From NCBI RefSeq assembly GCF_030689645.1, contig NZ_JAUYFU010000020.1:1-64000 (forward strand): 64,000 bases of DNA. The letters are read 5' to 3'. Positions 19,996-34,748 of the stretch are shown piece by piece (the first letter of the stretch is position 1; every line of letters begins with the position of its first letter). The notes beneath the pieces are model-generated. The model saw only the letters and a list, made by a program, of their open reading frames with translations. It did no database searches and had not been told where the DNA came from. Made by a program: the position numbers and the translations under genes. This DNA comes from Humidesulfovibrio sp. GTDB taxonomy: Bacteria > Desulfobacterota > Desulfovibrionia > Desulfovibrionales > Desulfovibrionaceae.

Positions 19996-21117
19996 CTACT
20001 CGTCAAAGAATTCGTCGATGCGGGTGTTGCACAGCTCGCGCAGGTCCGGCGTCTTGGAGGACGGTCCATCGGCCCAGGCGCGGTACCAGCCGCAGGTCCA
20101 TACTAGGGCCGCGTCCAGGTCCAGCCTTGGCCGCCAACCCAGCAGAGCGTGGGCCTTGGCGCAGTCCAGGGTCAACAGGCCAGCCTCGTGGGGCCCGGTG
20201 TCCTTGTCGCGCGTCAGGTCCAGGCTGGCCTCCGGCCCCCAGAGCTCGGCGAAGCGCGCGGCCACGGCCCCAACGGTGCGTACGTCGCGGCTCGATGGCC
20301 CGAAATTCCACGGCCCGGCGAACTGATGCCCGGACTCCACCATGCGCCGCGCCAGCAGCAGATAGGCGCTCACCGGCTCCAGCGCATGCTGCCAGGGGCG
20401 GACAGCCTGCGGGCGGCGGATGCGCACGGCCTCTCCCTTGGCAAAGGCCCGGGCCATGTCCGGCACGAGCCTGTCCGTGGCGAAATCGCCCCCGCCGATG
20501 ACGTTGCCCGCGCGGGCGGTGGAGACGATGGTCCCGTGCTCACGCAGGGTCTCCGGTCCGAAAAATGAGCGCGCATAGGATTGTGCGGCGATCTCCGCGC
20601 AGCCCTTGCTGGCCGAGTACGGGTCGTGCCCGCCCAGGCGGTCGGTCTCGCGGTAGCCATGGACCCATTCGCGGTTTTCGTAGCACTTGTCGCTGGTGAC
20701 AACCACGATGGCACGGCGCTGGCCCTTTTGCGGCGGATTCCGGCGGCAGGCCTCCAACAGGTTTACCGTGCCCATGACGTTGGCCGCAAAGGTGCCTGCC
20801 GGGTCGGCGTAGGACGGGCGCACCAGCGACTGGGCGGCCATGTGGATGACCACCTCGGGGTCGAACTCGGCCACGGCCTGAGTCAGGCGCGGCAGGTCCA
20901 GAACATCGGCGTGGATGGAGGCAAGACCCGCCAGGGGTTCGGCATCCATGCGCGTGAGGCTGAAGAGGCTGGGCGTGCTTGGCGGGTCCAGGGAATAACC
21001 CAGCACCTTGGCCCCGGCGCGCGCAAGCAGCAGGCACATCCACGCGCCTTTGAAGCCCGTGTGCCCGGTGACGAGCACCCTCCGGCCCTGGTAAAATCCG
21101 TCCATGACGCGCAGCAT
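19996..21117 (-). CDS. rfbG: CDP-glucose 4,6-dehydratase
   Basis: The protein has 373 residues. The ATG at 21117 is preferred because AAGGAG lies six bases upstream and the longer frame adds no conserved sequence. It is an extended short-chain dehydrogenase that converts CDP-glucose to CDP-4-keto-6-deoxyglucose. Visible features are the NAD-binding VLVTGHTGFKGAW, the HMAAQSLVRPSY segment that distinguishes RfbG/DdhB-type enzymes, the VTSDKCYEN strand, and YSASKGCAE with the catalytic Tyr and Lys. RfbF, which supplies the substrate, is encoded 29 bases upstream. Confidence 0.93.
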   Translation of the reverse strand: MLRVMDGFYQGRRVLVTGHTGFKGAWMCLLLARAGAKVLGYSLDPPSTPSLFSLTRMDAEPLAGLASIHADVLDLPRLTQAVAEFDPEVVIHMAAQSLVRPSYADPAGTFAANVMGTVNLLEACRRNPPQKGQRRAIVVVTSDKCYENREWVHGYRETDRLGGHDPYSASKGCAEIAAQSYARSFFGPETLREHGTIVSTARAGNVIGGGDFATDRLVPDMARAFAKGEAVRIRRPQAVRPWQHALEPVSAYLLLARRMVESGHQFAGPWNFGPSSRDVRTVGAVAARFAELWGPEASLDLTRDKDTGPHEAGLLTLDCAKAHALLGWRPRLDLDAALVWTCGWYRAWADGPSSKTPDLRELCNTRIDEFFDE

Positions 21118-21146
21118 GGGATCTCCTTTTATTTGGCCTTGCGAGC

Positions 21147-21935
21147 TTACCAGACTTTCCAGCCGGCCCGGCCCTCGTTCCACAGCTTGTTCAAATATTC
21201 CGTGTCGCGCAGGGTGTCCATGCAGGCCCAGAAGCCGTGGTGGCGGTAGACCATGAGCTGGCCTTCATTGGCCAGGGCCTCCAACGGGCCGTACTCCAGG
21301 TCGCAGGAGTCGTCGTCGGTGACGCGTTCGAAGATGGCGCGGTTCATGACCATGTAGCCGCCGTTGATGAAGGCGTCCTTGCCCTGGCCGGGACCGGTGG
21401 GCTTCTCGTGGAAGCACGTCACCCGGTCGCCGTCGAGCTTCAACTCCCCGAAGCGAGAGGCCGGGTTCACGCCGGAGAGCGTGCAGATTTTGCCGTGGGA
21501 CTTGTGGAAGGCGATGAGCTTATCCAGGTCCACGTTGGCCACGCCGTCGCCGTAGGTCAAAAGGAAGGTGTCGCCCTTGACGTACTTTTCCACCCTCTTG
21601 AGGCGCGCGCCCTTGAGGGCTTTCTCTCCTGTGCTGGCCAGGGTGATCTTCCAGCCGCACTCTTCGTGGCAGGAGTGCAGCTGGGCCTGGGCCGGCTTGC
21701 CAAGCTCTATGGTGACGTCGTTGTTCATGGCCTCGTAGTTGAGGAAATAGTCCTTGATGCTCTCGCCTTTGTAGCCCAGGGCCAGCACGAAGTCCGTGTG
21801 CCCTTGGGAGGCGAAGATCTTCATGATGTGCCACAAGATGGGCCGTGAACCGATGCCCACCATGGGCTTGGGCCGGAACTCCGTTTCTTCGCGCAGGCGG
21901 GTGCCGAGACCGCCGCAGAGCAGGACGACTTCCAT
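21147..21935 (-). CDS. rfbF: Glucose-1-phosphate cytidylyltransferase
   Basis: The protein has 262 residues and makes CDP-glucose from CTP and glucose-1-phosphate, the first step of the CDP-6-deoxyhexose pathways. The N-terminal nucleotide-binding signature VVLLCGGLGTRLREET, the PKPMVGIGSRPILWHIMK segment and LTYGDGVANVD are diagnostic of RfbF. Its length is normal for the family. The next gene is rfbG. No rfbH (E1 dehydrase) or CDP-abequose or tyvelose synthase is recognisable, so the pathway here probably keeps the 3-hydroxyl and methylates C3 instead of making a 3,6-dideoxyhexose. Confidence 0.95.
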   Translation of the reverse strand: MEVVLLCGGLGTRLREETEFRPKPMVGIGSRPILWHIMKIFASQGHTDFVLALGYKGESIKDYFLNYEAMNNDVTIELGKPAQAQLHSCHEECGWKITLASTGEKALKGARLKRVEKYVKGDTFLLTYGDGVANVDLDKLIAFHKSHGKICTLSGVNPASRFGELKLDGDRVTCFHEKPTGPGQGKDAFINGGYMVMNRAIFERVTDDDSCDLEYGPLEALANEGQLMVYRHHGFWACMDTLRDTEYLNKLWNEGRAGWKVW

Positions 21936-21959
21936 ATGCAGGTCCTTTCGCGTTCGAGA

Positions 21960-22742
21960 TTAAGGTTTGAAGATCAGGCCCTGGCCCGTAGGCATGGAGA
22001 GCACCTGCACGCCGCGCTGGGCCGCAAACTCGTCAAAGGCGCGCTTCTGCGGCTCGTGCAGCTCAAAGCCGTAGTCATCGAGCACCATTACAGCGCCGCT
22101 GACCAGCTTGTCCCAGAAGTGCTCTGCCGCCGCAATTTCCGGGGCCACGCAGTTCATGTCTATGGACAGATAGCTGACTTTCTCCGCTGTGACCTGCCCA
22201 AGGGTGCCGGGGATGACGCCCTTCACCACGCGCACGCCGGGGTAGTTCTTGAAGGTCTCCTTCACCGCGCCATGGCATTCGGTGTAGTAGTCCCTGTGCG
22301 CGGTGCGCCCCTGGCCGCGCTCTTCCTCGTTGATCAGGTCCTCGTCCAGGCCGTGGTAGGTGTCGAGCAGCCAGAACAGTTTGTCGAGCTTTTCGAAGCC
22401 TACATAATGGCAGATGGCGCGGCTCATGCCGCCCCGGTTCACGCCGCACTCCACGAAGTCGCCCTCGAGGCCCACGGCCTTCTGCGCGGCCCAGCAGGCG
22501 ACGTAGGTCCGCCAGGCAGGTTCGCCGCCGGGCCAGGATCCTGTGGCCTTGCCCAGGCGGTAGCTTTCGGCGAAGAGCGGGTCATGCATGAAGTCGGTGT
22601 TGTGCCGTGTCACCAGCCCGTCTTGCGAGAAGGTCGGGTCCGGAAAATGGATGAATTTGTTGGGCGCGCCGATGCAGCGGATGATCTTGGACAAGGGCGT
22701 GGGCAGAGCGTCCAGGGCGGCGCGGCGCAGTTTGCGAAGCAT
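21960..22742 (-). CDS. TylF/macrocin O-methyltransferase family protein
   Basis: The protein has 260 residues. The SAM-binding region reads FVECGVNRGGMSRAICHYVG and is followed by LLDTYHGLDED; later segments include LSIDMNC and VLDDYGF. These match the TylF/macrocin O-methyltransferase family, which methylates sugar hydroxyls in antibiotics and, in many Gram-negative surface-polysaccharide loci, probably glycan sugars. It lies 24 bases after rfbF's start side and 18 bases after the CmcI-like gene, so it is in the same run. It may cap or decorate the glycan. The substrate is unknown. Confidence 0.82.
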   Translation of the reverse strand: MLRKLRRAALDALPTPLSKIIRCIGAPNKFIHFPDPTFSQDGLVTRHNTDFMHDPLFAESYRLGKATGSWPGGEPAWRTYVACWAAQKAVGLEGDFVECGVNRGGMSRAICHYVGFEKLDKLFWLLDTYHGLDEDLINEEERGQGRTAHRDYYTECHGAVKETFKNYPGVRVVKGVIPGTLGQVTAEKVSYLSIDMNCVAPEIAAAEHFWDKLVSGAVMVLDDYGFELHEPQKRAFDEFAAQRGVQVLSMPTGQGLIFKP

Positions 22743-22760
22743 TATATATCTCCTTGGCGC

Positions 22761-23516
22761 TTAGTCGCGCACGCAACGCAGGTAGCCGCGCGGGGCCATG
22801 CTCACGCTGAGCTTGGCGTCCATGGCTTCGTCGATGACGAAACGGTCATTGGTCTTGAGAAAGGCGTCCACGGCGGTCATGGGATTGTCGCCCAGGCCCC
22901 AGGGGCGGTCCGGGTAGAAGTCGCCGGGCATGATCTCGACCACAGTGTCGAAGACCACCAGCCAGCCGCCTTTTCTAACCAGGGGCGAATAGAGTTCCAG
23001 CTCACGCAGCACGTGTTCGTGGGTGTGGTTGGAGTCGAGGACCACCAGCGGGTTCTTGCATCCAGCCAGTTCGGCGTGCACGCGCTGGGCCATGGCCTCG
23101 TCGATGCTCGAGCCTTCGAACATGCGGATGCGCGGAGACATCGGGTGGGCCTCTATGGCGGCCCTGTTGTGGGCGCGGATGTCGATGTCCACGCCGAGCA
23201 CGAAGCCGTCGCCGCCGAGCAGTTGCAGCAGCGAGGCCGAGTAGATCAGGCTGCCGCCGTGGGCGATGCCGGTCTCAAAGATGGCGTCGGGGCGCATATC
23301 CCAAACGATCTCCTGCATGGCGAGCATGTCTTGCGGGTACTGGATGATCGGGCGGCCCATCCAGCTGAAATTGTAGGAGTAGCCAGCCTTTGTGGATTCC
23401 TCGGTAAAGGCCTGCGCCGTGGTCTTGAGCTCCCGGTTCTGACCCATGGCGCGGATTCGCTCGGCGCGCTCCTGGATGAAGGCTCTAGCTTCGTCCACGG
23501 TATCCATCTTTTCCAT
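22761..23516 (-). CDS. Cephalosporin hydroxylase (CmcI)-like protein
   Basis: The protein has 251 residues from the ATG at 23516; a start at 23561 would add 15 non-conserved residues. The fold is a class I SAM-dependent methyltransferase type with FETGIAHGGSLIYSASLLQ, the VDIDIRAHN acidic loop and VLDSNHTHEHVL. This pattern is the CmcI / rhamnosyl O-methyltransferase family. Despite the hydroxylase name, members outside antibiotic clusters are generally taken to be sugar O-methyltransferases. The gene start overlaps the end of the epimerase gene by 32 bases. Its place beside a TylF-like gene suggests two separate methylations of one glycan, which is an inference. Confidence 0.82.
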   Translation of the reverse strand: MEKMDTVDEARAFIQERAERIRAMGQNRELKTTAQAFTEESTKAGYSYNFSWMGRPIIQYPQDMLAMQEIVWDMRPDAIFETGIAHGGSLIYSASLLQLLGGDGFVLGVDIDIRAHNRAAIEAHPMSPRIRMFEGSSIDEAMAQRVHAELAGCKNPLVVLDSNHTHEHVLRELELYSPLVRKGGWLVVFDTVVEIMPGDFYPDRPWGLGDNPMTAVDAFLKTNDRFVIDEAMDAKLSVSMAPRGYLRCVRD

Positions 23517-24414
23517 GTGCGATCCCTTTGCAGCGGATGTCCTGCGCGTCGCCGGCGGCAAGGGCCGCGGCGAGTTTCGTTGTGTCGCCCCAGAAGCTCA
23601 TGGGCTCATAGTCCGGGTAGGGGTAGCGGCCCAGGTTGAGCCGCATTGCGGCTCTGTGCAGGCGGAGATGCGCTTCCACCAGCGCGCGCACCGTCACCGG
23701 GTGGCCGCTGGCGCAATTGATGACGCCCGTGACCACGCTTTGCGCGGTCACGCGAACCAGTATGTCGGCGACATCCTCCACCGGAAGATAGTCGCGCAGC
23801 TGCTCTCCGCCGGACATGTCGAACTCCAGCATATTGTTTTGAATAGCCCGGTCAAGTTGGGAGAGCAAGGATTTTTCGGACTGTCCAGGTCCGTGCATAT
23901 AGAATAGGCGTACCCATTGCAGCGCAGTGCCGCTCTCAGCGCAGAGGGGCTCAAGCGCCCGCCGCAAGGCGTCCTTGGCCCGGCCATAGGCCGTGGTGGG
24001 CTGTGGGGCGAGCTCCTCAGTCAGGGCTCCCTCCCTTAGTCCATATTCCAGGCAGGTGCCGGACACCAAAAGCCTTTTGGCTCCGCGGCTGATGAGCTGC
24101 GTCAGGAATTCCTGGTGCCGGGGCAGAACCTCTTCCTCGTGGACGTTGGATTTGTAGGCGTTGAGGTGCTCCCAGGCCAGGTGCAGAATGCGCCCGTGCC
24201 CGGCCAGGTGGTCCAGCTGCTTCGGCGAAAGCCGGGCCAGGTCGCCCTGGACGAACTCTACCTGGCCGCTCCAGGGCATAGCCCCGGCTTTTTGCGCATC
24301 GCGGCAGAGCACCGTGACAGGAACCCCGCGCGCCAGCAGCGCCCGCACCACATGAGAGCCGATGAAGCCAGTGCCGCCGGTGACCAGCACGCGCATATCC
24401 TTGCAGTCTGCCAT
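23485..24414 (-). CDS. NAD-dependent sugar epimerase/dehydratase
   Basis: The protein has 309 residues from the ATG at 24414, which lies seven bases after the preceding stop. It is an extended short-chain dehydrogenase with the Rossmann motif VLVTGGTGFIGSHVV, a Ser/Thr/Cys segment (LLVSGTCLEYG) and the catalytic pair in YGRAK. It resembles nucleotide-sugar 4-ketoreductases and epimerases. With CDP-4-keto-6-deoxyglucose made by the neighbouring rfbFG, a final C4 ketoreductase role is plausible: it would complete the branched CDP-sugar after epimerisation and C-methylation. The specific reaction cannot be read from the sequence. Confidence 0.82.
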   Translation of the reverse strand: MADCKDMRVLVTGGTGFIGSHVVRALLARGVPVTVLCRDAQKAGAMPWSGQVEFVQGDLARLSPKQLDHLAGHGRILHLAWEHLNAYKSNVHEEEVLPRHQEFLTQLISRGAKRLLVSGTCLEYGLREGALTEELAPQPTTAYGRAKDALRRALEPLCAESGTALQWVRLFYMHGPGQSEKSLLSQLDRAIQNNMLEFDMSGGEQLRDYLPVEDVADILVRVTAQSVVTGVINCASGHPVTVRALVEAHLRLHRAAMRLNLGRYPYPDYEPMSFWGDTTKLAAALAAGDAQDIRCKGIAHGKDGYRGRS

Positions 24415-24421
24415 GTTGTTG

Positions 24422-25456
24422 TTACCCCGGGTTGCACTCCAGGCCGGTGAGGAGGCAGGCAAGCTCCTCGTGGGCCTGGGCTCCAGCCGGGGAGAGGTAC
24501 GTTTCCAGCGCGGCGATGCGCGCGGCCTGCGCCTGGGCGTCCTGGCTGGCGGCCTGGCCAGGAACAAGCACACGCGCCAGCCGGCGGGCGTACTTTGGAA
24601 GCTTTCGCCATAAAGGCCTGCGTTTGCCTCGGGCGCAGTAGCCGACCACAAATCCAGCGATGGAATCGAGCACCGCCTGTCGCGCCGAAGCCTCGTCCAG
24701 GCCGGAAACCTCGGCCATGATGTGGCTGAGCCGTTTCGTGAACAGGCCGTAAACTTCACGGTACTGGGGCGCGGTGCTGACGACGCCCAGATTGTCGCAG
24801 CGGGGGCCCGCAAGATCCACGCTGGGGATTATGTCCCGCACAGTGTGCAGGGTGGGCAGCACCGCCACTTTGCCCAGCATGGCCGCTACCATGCCCAGCG
24901 CCAGTTCCGAGGAGGCGTAAAAACGCTCGGCCTCGTGCCCTGGGCCAAAGCTGCGGCGCAGAACCTCTGCGCGCAGCACGGCGTAGAAGAGCGGCACATA
25001 GGGCTGGCAGAGGTCAAGCAGGCGCTGGCGGGGAACGTCAGACAGGATGCCCGCCCGGTGCGTGTCCAGGTAGCAGGGTTCCACAAGGCACCGGCCCGCT
25101 TGGCGCAGCACGCGCACATAATGGCCGTGCGCGCCCACATGGTCGGGGTGCGCATCCAAAAAGTCGGCGCAGCGGCGCATGCTGGCGATGTTGGTCAGGT
25201 CGTCGTCGGCGCAGAGCACCGCGTAGGGCGTCTCTACGGATTCCGCGAGGCGCTGGAGCTTGGACTCAAAGGGCATGCCCGGCAGGTGCAGGTAGCGGGC
25301 CATGGGGAAGTCCATCGCCAAGGCAAAGGGTTCCTGCGTGGAGTCGGCCACGATGACGTTTAGCCCGCTTGCCGCGTAGTGCCGCAGGGCGCGCGCCAGC
25401 AGGAGGGGCCTGCGGTGCGTGGGGATGAGTATGGTCAGTTGCGGGCTGTGCTGCAT
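24422..25456 (-). CDS. TIGR00180-type family 2-like glycosyltransferase
   Basis: The protein has 344 residues. The N-terminus LTILIPTHRRPLLLARALRHY and the segment YAVLCADDDLT give a GT-A nucleotide-sugar transferase fold with a DDD metal/donor site. The sequence fits the TIGR00180 glycosyltransferase domain. The protein is clearly related to the product of the next gene upstream: both share IPTHxR, VxADS, METPxxVLCADDD-like segments and a C-terminal LPKYxRR stretch. This points to an old duplication. It is soluble or peripherally membrane bound, and its donor and acceptor are unknown. It is followed seven bases later by the epimerase gene. Confidence 0.85.
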   Translation of the reverse strand: MQHSPQLTILIPTHRRPLLLARALRHYAASGLNVIVADSTQEPFALAMDFPMARYLHLPGMPFESKLQRLAESVETPYAVLCADDDLTNIASMRRCADFLDAHPDHVGAHGHYVRVLRQAGRCLVEPCYLDTHRAGILSDVPRQRLLDLCQPYVPLFYAVLRAEVLRRSFGPGHEAERFYASSELALGMVAAMLGKVAVLPTLHTVRDIIPSVDLAGPRCDNLGVVSTAPQYREVYGLFTKRLSHIMAEVSGLDEASARQAVLDSIAGFVVGYCARGKRRPLWRKLPKYARRLARVLVPGQAASQDAQAQAARIAALETYLSPAGAQAHEELACLLTGLECNPG

Positions 25457-25587
25457 GGCTGGGGACTATGGTCCGCGCTGCGGGCTTTGTCAAAACAGAC
25501 TTGTGCTTTGCGGAAAATCTGGCGCGTTGTTTGCGCTGGGTTTGCTGATTGCCTCCACTCCGGCCCCAGTGTTGAGCTGTTGCGTGT

Positions 25588-26652
25588 TCATGCGCCCTTG
25601 CTGCCCGGAGTAACGCGGGCTCCGGGCGACATGCGCACCAGGATGTCCATGAGGTCGTCCACTGCGCCAGCGCCCACCGCGCTGGCCTGGTGCCCGGACA
25701 GCAGGCTGCTCACGGCGCTCTCATCTGCGGCGCGCAGAGCCAGGCCCTCGGGGTCGCGCCCGGCGATGCGGTTCTTGGCGCGGCGAAAATACTTGGGCAG
25801 TTTGCTCCAGAAGCTGCGCCGCCGGGTCTGGCCGCAATAGCGCGAGGCGAACAGCGCCACAGCGTCGCGAACGGCCTGCTCCGCAGCCTGGGGAGCCAGC
25901 CCCTGGCGCTCGGACAGCAGCGCCGCTGCTGCGGCCACGAACCGGCCATACTCCGCAGCATGCTCCGGCAGGGTGGACACCTTGTCCAGCCCGTGGCGGC
26001 GGTTGGGATCCTTGGCCGCGCCGCTCGGCGCCGCCTCGCGCACGCCGAAAAGCATGGGCAGGCGCGCGTGCTTGCCGTGGATGGCGGCCACAAAGGCGAA
26101 AAGCATCTCCAGCAGGTTGCCGTTCTCCAGCCCCTCGGCCAGCCGCACGTAATCGCGCAGGGACTGGACGCGGTGCACCGCGTGGTTCACGGGCACGTAG
26201 GGCGAGGAGATCTCCAGCAGGCGCTCCGTGGCAAGGGCCGACTCCACGCGCACCTCCAGGGCCTGGGGATACGCGGGCCGCAGATGGATTCCGCCGGGTT
26301 CGAGCAAGGCGTTCAGGAGGTCGCCCTGGGCCGAGGAGCAGTCCGGGTTGGCCTCCAGAAACGCCTGGCAGGCGGCCACGGCGCGCGGCACGGTGAAGTC
26401 GTCGTCCGCGCAGAGGACCACAAAGGGCGTCTCCACCATGGGCGCAACCTGCGAAAGCTTCTGCACGTATCCCTGGCCAGGAAAGTGCCGGTAGCTCACC
26501 CGCGCGGGCAGCGAACCAGCCTCTGGCAGGGCTTGGGCGCTGGAGTCCGCCACCAGGATGTCTGCGTCCACGTCCCGGTAGTAGTCGAGCGCCCGGCGCA
26601 GGGAGCCGTGGCGTTCGTGGGTGGGGATGATATACGTGATGGGCGCGGCCAT
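25588..26652 (-). CDS. TIGR00180-type glycosyltransferase, paralogue of neighbour
   Basis: The protein has 354 residues. The ATG at 26652 is chosen for the GGAGG box nine bases upstream and because similarity starts with ITYIIPTHERHGSLRRALDY. The donor-site motif FVVLCADDDFT and the C-terminal KLPKYFRRAKNR match its downstream paralogue at 24422-25456. It is the first gene of the minus-strand glycan block; the promoter should lie in the 174 bases between it and the divergent SIS-domain gene. A 131-base gap separates it from its paralogue. The role is probably transfer of a sugar to the surface glycan, substrate unknown. Confidence 0.85.
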   Translation of the reverse strand: MAAPITYIIPTHERHGSLRRALDYYRDVDADILVADSSAQALPEAGSLPARVSYRHFPGQGYVQKLSQVAPMVETPFVVLCADDDFTVPRAVAACQAFLEANPDCSSAQGDLLNALLEPGGIHLRPAYPQALEVRVESALATERLLEISSPYVPVNHAVHRVQSLRDYVRLAEGLENGNLLEMLFAFVAAIHGKHARLPMLFGVREAAPSGAAKDPNRRHGLDKVSTLPEHAAEYGRFVAAAAALLSERQGLAPQAAEQAVRDAVALFASRYCGQTRRRSFWSKLPKYFRRAKNRIAGRDPEGLALRAADESAVSSLLSGHQASAVGAGAVDDLMDILVRMSPGARVTPGSKGA

Positions 26653-26826
26653 AGGCCAGAATCCTCCAGAACAACAGGGGCAAAACCTAGAGGGCTTGCG
26701 GCACGCTGTCAACAACAGGCCTACTTTCCCGCATTGGCAAAGGGACCGGATCTTGCATTGTCTTGTGTATCAGGCCACAATGAATTCTGAACTTTCTGAC
26801 CTGCGGGCAACGAAAGAGGAGTGAGA

Positions 26827-27399
26827 ATGAGCGCGTGGAAGGATTTTATGACCGATGTCGCCGGGCTTCTGGCCCACACTCAGACGCATACCCATGGCGG
26901 CGTGCGGTCAGATGTGGAGCAGGCCTTTGCCCACTGGGTCGACTGGGCCGTGCTCACCCGCAGTGCTGGCGGAACCGCCTACTTTGCTGGAAACGGGGCA
27001 AGCGCATCCTTGGCCTGCCATTTTTCCGCCGACTTGGCCAAAAATGGCCGCGTGCGCACCCAGGTGTTCACCGACCCCTCGCTCATGACGGCCCTGGGCA
27101 ACGACGTGGGGTTCGACTCTGTGTTTTCCGAGCCCCTTACCTGGTTCGGGCGCGAGGGCGATCTGCTCGTCACAATTAGTAGCAGCGGCAATTCGCCCAA
27201 CGTTATTAAGGCTCTGGAAGTAGCCCGCAGCAAGGGCATGCGTTCCGTGGCCCTTTCGGCCATGCGGGCCGACAACGCCAGTCGCCGCCTGGCCGACCTT
27301 TCGTTTTATGTTCCCGCGCATACCTACGGCCTGGCCGAAACCTGCCACGCAGCCATTCTGCACCACTGGATGGATTTGGTGGAGGCGCAGAGCCGGTAG
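26827..27399 (+). CDS. SIS-domain phosphosugar isomerase (GmhA-like)
   Basis: The protein has 190 residues and starts at the ATG at 26827, with GAGGAG six bases upstream. A single SIS domain covers nearly the whole length: YFAGNGASASLACHFSADLAKNG and VTISSSGNSPNVIKALEVA are the phosphosugar-binding loops of the GmhA/DiaA family. GmhA converts sedoheptulose-7-phosphate to the heptose precursor of lipopolysaccharide core, which would fit the adjacent glycan genes and the GT9 transferase. It could also be a non-enzymatic DiaA-like or other SIS protein. It is divergent from the glycosyltransferase gene and probably shares its promoter region. Confidence 0.82.
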   Translation: MSAWKDFMTDVAGLLAHTQTHTHGGVRSDVEQAFAHWVDWAVLTRSAGGTAYFAGNGASASLACHFSADLAKNGRVRTQVFTDPSLMTALGNDVGFDSVFSEPLTWFGREGDLLVTISSSGNSPNVIKALEVARSKGMRSVALSAMRADNASRRLADLSFYVPAHTYGLAETCHAAILHHWMDLVEAQSR

Positions 27400-27434
27400 C
27401 CTGGCGTCTCCCACCGGCGAGCCTGCGGAGTCCT

Positions 27435-27450
27435 GAGGGCGTATGCCCTC
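27435..27450. repeat. GAGGGC-GTAT-GCCCTC hairpin between convergent genes
   Basis: A perfect six-base inverted repeat with a four-base loop lies in the 87-base gap between the convergent SIS and cupin genes. It resembles the core of the longer hairpin at 51235-51256 (CCAGAGGGC-GCAT-GCCCTCTGG), so it may be a degenerate copy of a dispersed 3'-end element. No T-run follows. Confidence 0.45.
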
Positions 27451-27486
27451 TGTTTGGGTCCAGAGGCGGCGTTCCCTGTTTCCCTG

Positions 27487-28025
27487 CTAAGCCTCCGGCG
27501 TCAGCGCCTCAATCTCCCTGGCCCAGCGCGGGTACTGCGCGGTCAGCGTGTCGCGGCGGCCGTGTTCGTAGTCGCAGAAGTCGAAGCCCGGGCTCACTGT
27601 GCAGCCCAGCAGGGCGAAGCGTCCGCCGGGGGCGAGCCGCGTTCCTTGCCAGACGCCGCGTGGGACGACCATTTGGGGCCGTTGCCCGGCGGGAATGTCT
27701 GTGCCGATGACATGGGTTGTGCCTGACCCGTCTGGATGCAGTTGCAGCATGTGCACTGGGTCGCCCAGGTAGAAGTGAAATATTTCGGTGCTGGCCACGC
27801 GGTGCAGGGCGGAGAAGCGCGTGGGCGTGACAAGGTAGTAGATGGCGGTGGCGCATGCGCGCGGGCCGCTTTGTCCCGGTCCGGCCGCCCCGGCGGGCAG
27901 AATGCGCGCCGAACGGTAGGTTTCGGCGTAAAGACCGCCTTCTTGGGGCAGGGGCGCAAGGCCCAGGGCGCGCACGATGGCGTTTATTTCCGGGTCGTCT
28001 GGCAGTGGCCCGCGAGGGTTGGTTC

Positions 28026-28029
<4 letters not shown>
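27487..28029 (-). CDS. DUF985 cupin family protein
   Basis: The protein has 180 residues. The features of the DUF985 / YML079-like cupins are visible: LPQEGGLYAETYRS near the N-terminus, TAIYYLVTP, FSALHRVASTEIFHFYLGDP, and a C-terminal LGCTVSPGFDFCDYE. The fold is a double-stranded beta-helix; family members are small-molecule-binding proteins of unproven activity. The ATG overlaps the stop of the giant kinase gene as ATGA, so the two are translationally coupled. A role in signalling or in handling a ligand of the kinase can only be guessed. Confidence 0.88.
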
Positions 28030-34697
<6,668 letters not shown>

Positions 34698-34748
34698 GAG
34701 TCGGGCAACATCAAAGAGCTACCAGAGCGCGTAGCCGCAAGCAAGGCC

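Noticed and set aside
26740-26785. Sigma-54 or sigma-70 promoter before the SIS-domain gene
   Set aside because: A GG-10-GC pattern and a TTGCAT/CACAAT pair with 17-base spacing can both be drawn, but neither matches well enough to choose.
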